DNA of 64,000 nucleotides. Source: Hanleya hanleyi. Lineage: Eukaryota > Mollusca > Polyplacophora > Lepidopleurida > Hanleyidae. This document shows, piece after piece, positions 50,701 through 62,700 of this stretch. How positions within the stretch are numbered: the first letter of the stretch is position 1; each line of letters opens with the position of its first letter. The stretch is from positions 1 to 64,000 of the forward strand of contig JAVTVY010020562.1 in assembly GCA_036873755.1 (NCBI GenBank). The letters run 5' to 3'. The notes beneath the pieces were generated by a model that saw only the letters and a program-made list of their open reading frames with translations, made no database searches and was not told the origin of the DNA. Position numbers and translations under genes: made by a program.

Positions 50701-53700
50701 AATCGACTTCAAACTTGAGAATGTCCTTCACATCAATTAGACGGCCATTGGTATTGATTTTCACTGAGGTACATAATCCAAGATGGCTGCCATTGACGAT
50801 ATTGGATTCCATCCGTATCGGACCTTGTGAACGTGATATCTCGACAACAGTTTGACCAATCAACTTCAAACTCGAGACGGTGCTTCACATCAGTTAGACA
50901 GCGATTGGTATTGATTTTCATTGAGGTAGTATGTAATCCAAAATGGCTGCCATTGACCATCTTGGATTTCACTCACCCATATTGTACCCATCTGTGTTGT
51001 GAACGCGATATGTTGATCTATTCCACTCATCGATTTATAAACCTCACCATCCACAAATCCATATACAACTACAGACTTACATTCCAGTGTTACACTACCC
51101 ATTACTGCTTCCCAAACCTCCTCAAATTGTCTCAACAATTCCAGATGAACGTCTCTTTCCATATACACATATCAACTCTCCAAGTTATATTTAAGGAGAT
51201 ATTGGAAGCATATATGTTGTATGCTCTCAAACAGGCTACTTGGCGGAGGACCTGCTAGCTACTCAGCTTCTTAATCCTAATATTGAAGCACTTCTATTTA
51301 TAATTTTGATTTCATTTTTCACCAAATGTTAAAGGAAATAGTGAATATTTGAATGAAGAAATAAAGAAAATTACCAACTTTTACCCTCTAAGGGGACAGC
51401 TATCCTTAAACAAGCCCTAACACCTTTAAATACCCGTGAAATTGTTTGCAATTCGGCAATTTAACTAGGCATGAGATAGAAGCGACACACCCAATGATCA
51501 CATTTTATTACTTTATTCGGCCTCAGTGAGCCTTGTCCGCTTGAACACCGATACATTATGAGGTCCCCCTATGCAACTGAGCTAGGGTACACGCAAAAAC
51601 TATTATGGGGTTTTATATGGAGAGAATTATTAAGCTATTTTAAGCGTGATATATTTTCAATATTATGGAATAATGGTAGTCATCAGTTTTCATTTTGTTA
51701 TACACGCTGCAAAAAAAAAATTATGAGGAGGTAAATATTGATTCTTGAGAAGCTTCGAAGAAGATGATTAATTAAAATGGACAGACTTTAGTATCGCGTA
51801 TTGTATGATGGCAGTGGCAGTTATTGAAAGTCATGTAATTCGCCCTCTTATTCATTGAATTCAGTAATTAACGTCATATATGTTTTTTGCCTCATAGAGA
51901 ATTTCACTACAGCATGTAAATTTAAATAAATAATAATCCACCAAATTAATTGTTCTTGGGACTGCCACCAAAAGTCCACGAAGAGTAAATACACAATATT
52001 GAAGGGTGAATTTGAAAAATCTATATTGTCTCTGCTACAACAAAGACTATGTTAGAAAACAAAATTATATTGGAACGTAATTTTCTTTTTTTTTCAAATT
52101 TACTCTGCCAACATACTTTTCAAAAGCACTGGTAATTCGTGTTAGCGAATATGAAGGACAGTCCAAAATCTGTGCAGAGTTTACCAATACAAGTGGAAGT
52201 CACACACCTGTCGCCAATCTGTGTTGCTTTGAAAAGCTGATACATGTGAATCAGTTTGTACAACAGGGGAAATCCCCTAGGTTTGGGTTCTTTCCGTTCA
52301 ATCTCCAATTGCCTATATTGTGACCCATTGAGTCACACCCTTTCATGATTGTGCCTGGTGTTAAAAGAAGCTGCATAATGAATTACCAGATGACACACAT
52401 CTGTTGCTTGATCCACAGTTCAGGTTGCATCAATTCATACAAACTGTCTGGACTGAGACAAATACTCCCAAAATAATTTCCATATCTACCACATCCTCCC
52501 CACAGCGCATGCTCCATTTCGCAGGCTCATTTATCATCCCTGCCTCCAATAGCCGAAGTTGACCTTTACTACGTTGCTATGACGTATAGGGGGAAACCCA
52601 TGTACGCACGGTTCAGTTTGAATCCGGCCGAACAACTCCTTCAGTGTTGCACATGAGCGAACTTACTGTCCAGATAAACAGGGAAAATAATCTCCAGATA
52701 ATTCTTTTTAACGCTAGGTCAACAGAAATCGAAAATGTTCCGTAAACATCTATTTTACTATATATGATGTCACTTCCTGCGATATGCGCGAAGGCCCCGA
52801 ATCCGGTCTAACAAATCTGACTGGTGGCTGGGGTATTATTAGACCCCCAGCGAGGTGGTTGTATCTACCATAGTCTTTGTTGTATCGGAGACAATGTAGA
52901 ATTTTATGTCAAACATGTTATACCGTAGTGGGATTTTTCATGGGGCAAGGAAAATTTTGATTCAAACACATTCCCTGTCAACGTCGTCATTTTCCTGACG
53001 TCCCCATAATGCAAAACTGACGTCACGAACAAAGCCAAATGTTGGAAAATCAGGGGGAGATAAGCGATGTGTATTTTTATTCTGATTTCGAAATCCAGAT
53101 TGATATGCGCAAACTTAGATCAAAATGTTCTCCTGAAATTCAACAGACCTCGTCAGATTTTGTTTTGTCTTTCACCTCAAAAAACCTTTGCAGTTAGCCT
53201 TTAATTTCTTTATCGACATCGACTTCCCTTCAAGTCATCCCGTTTCAAATGAAAATGACTATTGAGTGAGATTATGTCGGTTTTGATGAATTTTTCTTCT
53301 TCATATTTTAGCTCATATGCGCAACAGGAACGGCTGTCTGTCGTGGACTCTGCACTGCGTGTGATACTCTATTCTCTCAGGTAGTGTGTATGTACGACTT
53401 TATCAGAAGTGTTCTGTAACGTCAGAACCAGTTACCTGCATTAAGCAGAAATAATACACAGTAACACGTTTTGGGGATTTGGCAGATTAACAGAAATGAA
53501 CAGAGGGTGATGTATTGAATACATATTCTCACAACAACAACAACAACAACAACAACAAGAACAACAACAACCCAGCAAGGCAAGCACATGCCAAAAATGA
53601 ATATTTAAATATTTACTCGGTTGATAAAGACTCCTCGGCTGTTAAGATCTAGGCTTTGCTTTGTTTTGATACAGGGCTACATAATAAAGTGGCTGATGAT

Positions 53701-56700
53701 AGGGATGAATTATCTGACATAATGGGAGACAATCCTATTCGAAGGTTGCGTTTACCCTCCTTGACCGCACATACATGTATAACCTAAAACGGTTGCAGGA
53801 GCCTACCACTGCCTGAAACTGCAGTCATATCTCACAAACAAACAAGCGAATAAAAATCTGTGTTTTAGCAGTGAGCAGTCTCACTTCCGAAGCTATCTGA
53901 TGTAATGGAATACACTGACAAACACCGAGCTTCTCTGTTCCCATACCATGAACCACTTTCCTGTATCTGTACCTCCTGAGTTACTAAATCTATTTCGCAA
54001 TTTCCTGCAGTAATACAACACGAACTCAATCTCAAGAGACTGTTTCCCCAATCAGAGGACATCGTTTTTTTCGCCAATACTCTCGGGGTTTCTCCATGAA
54101 AAAAAATGGTATGGAATTATTACGTTAGAAGCAAAAGCGATACTCGGATAGATTTTCCTTGGCTCTCCGAGACTTTCAGATCAAATTATATTTTTAAAAA
54201 AACCCAGAGATAAGTTACTGAATCTATTAAAGCACAATTTGAATAAATCACTGCTAGATTTTGAATAATATATCTTCTCCTCTAGGCATTTGGTGGCAGA
54301 AGAAATCACATGGTGGGGATTTATCTTCAAAGAAGTAAGTGGAGAAGAAATGATGAAGGAAGTTTTCGCACACCTAACTTAAAATCAATCCATATTCAGC
54401 CATAGAACATTTAGCATTGGGAAAGTATCAGGCGTTCATTTTCGCGCGTAATCAGAGCTATGATAGTTGAGTAGTATATAAAGTGGAAATCTCCTAGTAT
54501 ATTTGGTGGGGGTGGGTGGAAATGAGGTTGGAAATGAGGCTGCGTCATGACGTCACATCCAGTGACGTCACATCCGGTGACGTCACATCCGCGGCAACGG
54601 TCATGTGGAGGTCAAAGGCCAAAGGTTAGTTCCAGTTCGAGGGGCATGTCCGTGTCAGGTAATTTCTGGTGTGTATCTGTGCATGCGCAGTCGGGAACTA
54701 GTAGAAAAAGGCATTGGAATGGACATTTTGAGGTCGAAGTGAGCCCGTAATCGGCCTATAGGTTTGGGTAGTGTATCAAGGTGAAGCGCTCGTCGAGGTC
54801 GATTACGTGATGGGTGGATGCCTGTAAAACTTTGCCCGAAAAAAATTCAGAAACATGGACTTTACCCCTAAAATAGGTAAAGACGTACTTTATACCCCTA
54901 TGATGGGTGTGTGCGAGCCGATATACATGCACATGGCGACGACAACGAGGGGCGACGCCAGATCCTAGAAGACTTCAAAGAAGCGGTCCTTGCGAGAGTC
55001 GACTCCATGGAGAGATGTGCCATCACCCACCATTACTGGACTATGATAGCTATCTTTGAGGCCCGGGCTACGGGCCACGAGCGGTCACGCCGAAACCAGC
55101 GACGGCTCGTCGGCCTTGCAGTGATCTTTACCCTATTGACCCTGACGCTGTGGAAATGACAGAATAGACACCTTTTTTGTATAAAAGTCCCACGTCCGGA
55201 CAACCCGTTCATTTGAGAGCTATAAGAGCTTGGAGTCCACTTCAGGATAACGGATCATCTCGTATGTGGATGTCTGACTCCCCAGGTCTTCCTCTAGGTG
55301 TATGAGAAGTGCGTAATCATGGTAAACATTGGGGATGTGTGCGACAGTGATCCGTCACAACACCAACCGACAGTGTCGACTGACGAGCAGTGGTTGGCGA
55401 AAATTCAAACGGGTGCTGAGTGAAAAACTGGACGGCCACCTCATTCATTTGTGTCGTCGCGATGTCTACGTTTGCCGCGTTGCATTCTTTGATCAGTTGG
55501 CTCGACTGAGAGGATCCACAATGCATTTCTCCCCGATCTATGGCCCGCCTTCGAACAGGCCGTGCCGGAGGTGAACGACGTGCTGGTCGAAGATCAATCC
55601 CCGTACTGTCGGCCATCAAACCGACTCTGCAAGATGCACTGGCAGAGCCCATTGAAACCCCGCAGAAAGCGTTCTGAATAATAAAGCGTTGGAAGAAGGT
55701 GTTGAACAACTTATACTACAGCTCCGACAGTCCGGTCGCATAATGTGGAGTGAATGCCCTCCACCAGTCTGCCAAGCCCCATGACATTCGTCGATCACAA
55801 TTCCAAGCCTGGTTAAAAACTCAGAATACCTATAGCTTACATCGAGCTACCCGGAGCCATTTTCCAAGGGACCGGGTCATCGCCGGGGGCATGGAAAGTC
55901 AGTGGCAAGCGGATTTGGTCGATATAAGTGCCAATGCCGAACACAACGACAAGAACCGCTCTCTTGACCTGCATCTATATTCTGTCGAACTATGTCTGGG
56001 TCGTTCCCATCCGGACGAAAACGGGGAGAATCTCATCAACGCTTTCATGGCCGGGCCCAAACTTTTGTACTTACAGACCGATGAAGAGACATAATTCTTC
56101 GACAGTTTCTGAAAACCGACAAGATGTTCTTCTTTCACACGTACAACGATGCCAAGGCCTCGCACGACGAGAGGTTCAATCGCACCTTGAAATACATGTA
56201 AATACCTTCAAAACGCATGTACAAATACTTCACCTATAATAACATACGGCGGTACATCGATTGCAACACATATGGAAATATAATACATACCAAAACTTGT
56301 GATCGGGTACATCGGGTCTATCACCGCAGTATCCAGAGAGCTCTCATTCAAGTCACCCAGCGCAACGGATCCAAGCCCGGGCTGTCCTGTATCCATCCCT
56401 CCAACGTCCACATTCTTATAAACCAGCGTGGTAATCAAGTGCGCATCAATAAAGTCAAGGGCAAGTTCGAAAAATCATACCTCCCCAACTGGAGCAACGA
56501 ACACTTTGTCATCACTCGTCGCCTACGCCGTCAACCCACGGTATATCAACTGGAAGATCTTCAAGGGGAAACCCCTGGAAGGCACTGAAGACCGAGCGAC
56601 ACCGTGAAGTGGCAAGGTTGGTCGAGTTCATTTAATTCGTGGGTTCTCGTCAGTCAGAAGAAACGGATATAAATACGCTTCACAGGAGTCGGGGTTCAGT

Positions 56701-59700
56701 CTGTCCTCAGATATGGACAGAGTGCGACTGCCGCTGAAACTTCAAACTCCAAAACAACAAGTGGCTGATGTAAACACGGTCTTAGTTCTCCTGAGGTTGT
56801 TGTATGGAGTGTCTTCTACGACGTGGCCGCCGTCATTTCTGTTCAACCAACCGAGACCCTCTGTGACTGTAGATCAATTGGGAGACAATTACTAACCAGG
56901 TCACACCCCGATCGCTCACCACCACAACGACTACCAGACCCTACCGGGTACAATCCAGATTAACATCACAGAACCAGCTTACCACATTAGCTACAACGCT
57001 ACAGACTGTCACACTACCTACCACACCACAGACTGTCACGGTACCTACTACACCCCGGACATTGCGGATACCTCCTAAACGGCTTGTGGAGCCCTACCAG
57101 ATTTATGAAAGCGACTTACCATGTCAAAGGCTACAACTTCAGCCATGGACCCCCGATGGCATCCGCTTTTCACTTGCCTCATTGCGGATCCGACGGCATG
57201 ATAACCCCACCCGTCGACCGAGTCGTATGGTGTTGCGGAGACGACACGTCACCTTTGTGGAAGGATACGTCCCCTTTGTGGAAGGATTACCCACCCCGAC
57301 CGACCTGAAACCTGACACCTTGGTTGTTGTCGACGATCTCATGGTGGAATCCGATGCTCGGGTGACCCAGATCTTTACCAAATATACAAGCGTCTTGTCC
57401 GTCATTCATAATTCAGCCGTCGTCCATTAAAGAATATCCGCGTCCATAACCCAAAGACCTATTCCATATCCATATAACAGTATTAGCACCAAATTCAAAA
57501 AAGACAATCATAGTATACATAAACATAGTCTAGTTTCCTGCAAGAGAGAACAGTTTTCAATGATGCCGACAAGACATAATGATGTTCCAAAAGTATAAAA
57601 TCCGTATCGCTGATCAGTATTCTTAATCCGTAATAATCGTTCTAAAGTCGTTATCTAGAGAATGGTGTATCTCAGTCACGCTTTGATTGTGACTGTTCAT
57701 ATGAGCACCATGAGGATCTTGAAGTACATGGGTTCATACGGCCCCTAGCCCCGGGTTAAGCGGAATTAGACACAAGTTACGAAACGTAACGCCATCGATC
57801 TTGCACGCTACGTTCGTATTTTGCTATCATCATGCGATATGTATCGCCAAATTTGAGAAACTTTGAATGGAGGCGCTTGGAGGAATAGCCCTGTTTTATA
57901 AGTTTCTGCAACAATGTTTTGTGACGTTGATTGAAATCGTCACAATTAACACAGGATCTAGCAAATGCTACTAGGCGAGATATGTATACGCCATATGCAG
58001 GTCCCACTGGAATATTACTGTCCAGAAAGGGATAGTTTACGATGTCGAAATTGTAATCATCTCTGTTGTCATAAAGTCGACGAGAGAGAATGCCCGCTTC
58101 ATTTTTGTAGAGATATAGATCTCTATCGTTGTCATCATCAGTCATCATTGTCGGCTCGGCGTCATCTACATCGTGAAGAATTTGTTTAGTAAGTACAAAG
58201 AACATCGGAACATTAGCTTAAATGCTCATTACCTGGTGGTGTTTAAAACCCCAGGAGAAACCACTCAACTGTTACATTTAGCTAGACAAATGTACCCTGG
58301 GCGCACTCAGTTTGCGCGAGAAGCCTTTGACGAATACGATGACGCCACAGTACGGTTATATGCGCATCGACCTGAAATAAGGCACGCCCGGCCACATTCG
58401 ACTAGGACCGGTATCTTTCCGAGAGAGACTCAATACGTCTACATGCCGAAGAAAGACGTCACACAAGGACAGGTTCTCAAATGGTAGATTGGCGTTGGAT
58501 CAAAGCGAGCGTAAAAGAGGGTGTAAACCTACCCAATGTGGCTCCCCCAGCTTGGATAGGCTGTCATGCAGGTAAATAATAAAACCATTTGTTGTCATCC
58601 TTGATTTTGTTGTTTTCTCTTTCCACTCGATGGAAGCAGGCCAGCTCATCACCTATAATTTGAGGGGTCCTAGATTCTTATCGTTAGATCTTGTGTCATC
58701 GGCGGAAATACACGGTGAATGAAGTGAATGTGTTAACGGTAATTATGTAATGAAATGGAATGGAAGTCGAATATATTATCTCACCATAGATACTGATAGA
58801 TACGGAGTCTTAGATGGGTGCCTTTATTACACGTTTTACCACCGTTGGCGTTCACGAGACCTGTTCCGTTGACATCGCCAACTGCGGATAGCCCCAATAG
58901 CAGAGATACAAATTATAGATCGCTGTCTGTTGCTACCGTTGCACACTGTGCCCCTTTTTCAGTAGGAGGCTGGCGACGGGAAAAACCTACCACCATGTCG
59001 CTTTCCAATTCGGATCTCGCGTGAGCTCATGATCGTCAGCGCGGGTTCACTCCTGCTTTGACAAAGATTAACTCCGTTAAGAACACTGGGTGATTCTCAG
59101 CTCAGTCAATATATTAGCATGACGAATAATTACTGATATTTTAAGCGCATCTGTTGAAATGAACGTTCTACATCCTCCAAGTTAGCTAGGTTTAAGGGTT
59201 CACAACCGACATAGAGGTAAATGTTGCGTAAAAATTTACCGCTGGGACGTCTTTCATCCCGAGTCAAAACCCCGAGATTGCGCAGCAATCAAGGGGGTTT
59301 TACGAGGGATGAAAGACGTCCCAGCGGTAAATTATTACACAACAAATACCGATACGAAGGTTTTGAATCCAATTCTGATCAGGAGATATATTTGAATGTA
59401 GAAATCATCAGCAAATGCGCAAAACTGATTCTCTCTGAGCGCGGCTGGTACATTTTACCCGCGCCGCAAATGCACGCAGTGTTGCCTGGCTTGCCATACA
59501 AATATATCGTGCAAAACAACTGATTTCTTTCAGTGCAGAGAAATAAAATATTTTATTGATTTTTTATTGATTTTTTATACCTATTTCTTGCCCAAGATTA
59601 ACCACAGAAATATGATAACTAATGAGCTGGAGGTGGTGTTCCCCAGCTTGTATAGAAGTTGACCTACATGTCACGTGCTTGCCCATGGATACGGTACCGG

Positions 59701-62700
59701 GACAGTGACATTTCCAGCACGAGCAGGTTCGCGTTTGTCTGCATTTGTGGGCGAAGGGCCAAGAAGAACGAAGTTATATTATATAATTTTTCTCATACAG
59801 ACTAGCGGGCAGTTTAGGGCTGGAAATGGAATGGTTCAGATATCGAGTGCCTTTGCACTCATTCAGTGTATCACGGAAAGAATGTTACTGTGTTATCGCG
59901 GGGTGAGGTAAACGCACTCTCCCTCAACCGTGATGAGCTGTTTCACGAGGCAGTATTTTGTATTCTTGCAAAACCCGTTGCTATGTGGAAGTTTACCTTA
60001 TTTACAACACGTATTTGCACACGACACGCATAACACAGAAGGTTAGAATACATATCAGTTACATAGTCAATATATACTGACACGGCTAATCAGTTCTACT
60101 TACTCTCTCTCTCAATTTATGTTTTTCCAGTTTCAAACAGAAAACTGTTTATTCCTTTAAACTTATTCATCAAGGGTAGTTCGAAATGTGGCAAGATTAT
60201 TCGAAGCTATGTAGAGAAAATAGCTTTGGCGCAATTCTTAAAAAAAAACAATGCTGAGATATTTTGAAGTCGTGAAATTTTGACTTCAGTTTAAACTCAT
60301 AAAGAAAATCTCTCATAAAATTCCACCGAAAAAATATCTACATGTAGGTCGAAATTTAAATAACTCGAAAAATAAATGTTTGAAAATGGAGGTACATCTC
60401 AAGTAAATGCATTTAAATTGGAATAATTTTGTATCTATCAATCTCACGACCAATGTGTAGTCATATTTATACATGTGTACTAATCGTGTACAAGTGAAAG
60501 TCCGCTTTGGGGGCTGTAAGATATAGCCTGATCTGCACAGACAGAAAAAGTGGTAACTATCACCTCGAAAAGGTGATGAGTTAGAGCCATCACCCTTTTT
60601 TATGATCACTTTTAAAAATGATGGACATCACCTCTGAACTGTGATGAGCAATGAAGTGTGAAGTAAATTTAGATCATCACCTTTTAAGCATGATCAGACA
60701 AGATCATCACCCTTAAAAGATGATGGCCGTCACCATTTAAAGGTGATGGCTCTAACCCATAACCTTTTAAAGGTGATGACCAGATCTGGGGTTTTTTCTG
60801 GCTGTGTGTTGGCGTGAATTATATGCACCATATCATGATTAATACACTGAAAAAAACAATCCTTAATTATTACAGCAAAATATTCCTTAAAATTCAATAA
60901 GGAATATTCCGTAGCATGTTAAGGAAATTCCTTAACATGGTAAGGAATATTCCTTAGTTATGTTGAGAATTATTCCGCTGGTGTAATAGTCAGGGAATAT
61001 TCCTTAAATTTTTTAGGAATTTTTCTTTTCTGTGTAAATGCATTTTTTTCCTATCAGGTATTGCGATCATCACATTATCTTGTTGCACCTGTTGGTCTAT
61101 ACATCTGAATGCGGAAGCTCTGTTGATCTTGGTGGGTCAAAACGCAGAGGTGGCCAGGTAATACAATTGATTAATCCAGCAATAAATCAATCGGAGAAAA
61201 ATCTAGTATTTTATATTCTTCACGTGTACGAGGTATCCCACTGTCCGAAGAATATGGTCATCCTTACCAGGTATTTCATGGCACAGACGTGACCATTTTC
61301 TGTATGTCGAACCAGCGTCTTGACCAAGACAAATGTGGTCAGAGTGACCATAAACGAGGGGTCAACCATGCAGAACATGTAGGTCACGTCTGTACCAGGT
61401 ATTGTTTGATTAGAGTGACCAGGTTCTTCTGACAGTGTATAAATATTTTAATAATAGTGTACAATATAATATATTCACTTGCAGTGTGTGTCTCATTTTT
61501 ACCTGCGGCACGCAGGTCTACGGGAGGCTCGCGTTGTTGTTGTTCTCCTTCTTGTGACTTTTTGAAATACGCATGCGCTAAGAGAGTGTGATATCCACCA
61601 CACTTTTCTTTTCAACCTCCGATCTCACATGCCAACCCAGTCTTCAGGCACGTTTGAAATCATTTGCAACTATATTCGGTGGAATGAATTCAATTATTGC
61701 TTCGTTTTCATTGTCTTCAGATATTACCATTTTCACTGAACAGTATGTACATGTATATACACTTTAAGATCTTTGAATTGCTTATATACCAAGGAAGATG
61801 AGCCGCAAACTTGTCAGTGGTTCAGCTAATTTGCATAGTCATAGGCGACTGTCTTAGTAATTAGCAAAATTATATAGAAGGAGCAAACCATGTCTTGGTA
61901 TTGACTTGCTGCATGAAAAAGAGTGTCAATGTATTTAGTTTGCAGATGACAACACACGTAAATGCAGAAACTTAATTAATTATTCTAATCGAATATCAAG
62001 ACTGTCATAGGCCTCAATTTGAATAGTGAAAAGTGGCATTATGCCTCTTGGACAGTTCGATAAAGCATTCAACCCCATTCCATAGTTTCACAGATCAAAG
62101 TGATAGACCCGATACTAAATTCATTGAAAATTCACTTTGAAGGAAATATAAATTTTCCATTTTGCTCGGCAAAGTAAGCGAAAAGGGAGACTGAACAGCG
62201 CTATGACTAAATCTTTGAAATTTATTTGGATTTCCAAATATTGGAAAGCATTTTTGATTTGCAAAAATCACCGGCTGAACCGAATGATTTGAAACATGAA
62301 AACACGATAATTGTACCAAGACATTGCTAAAGTGATCATTGTGGGTCCGTCTGTCAATTCAATATAGAAGGCACGGACCAGTCAAAATCGCAATTCCTAC
62401 AATTGTGGGTTAGAAGTTGAAAATTACTTCCCTTAGCATGAAAACACTGGCAGATGGCGCTTTTTTTCTGCAATTACCACTACCTCCGCTGATATGCCTT
62501 TCACTGTATTATTGCCACTGCCGCAGGTTTTGACTACAATGTAGTCATTTCTCACTTGTTATTTTTCACACGTGTTTGACTGCTCTGAAGTCCGAAGAAT
62601 AATGAAGAATAAAAAAATTTGTCTTTTAAAATTGGTGAGAAACTATCTGACATCCATCAATCATTGGTAAGACATTGTCTGACATCCATCAATCATTTGT

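Larger units (their letters stand above)
48949..51405. mobile_element. TTAA-flanked DNA transposon, 2.46 kb
   Basis: The ends ggatagctgtccccttagag and ctctaaggggacagctatcc are perfect inverted repeats of 20 bp, each bordered by TTAA (48945-48948 and 51406-51409). This fits a piggyBac-like element without transposase. The interior holds the second element at 49967-51251. Confidence 0.85.

Noticed and set aside
50087..51258. Chain of overlapping ORFs on both strands with similar peptides
   Set aside because: They are translations of the 157-bp minisatellite; the period is not a multiple of three, so the similarity reflects the DNA repeat.
55317..55709. 130-codon minus-strand ORF in the Polinton relic
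   Set aside because: It is antisense to the other genes of the element, with no domain and a composition that does not look protein-like.
59221..59523. 100-codon ORF
   Set aside because: Its first third is a perfect DNA hairpin and the remainder has no recognisable family; more likely chance.
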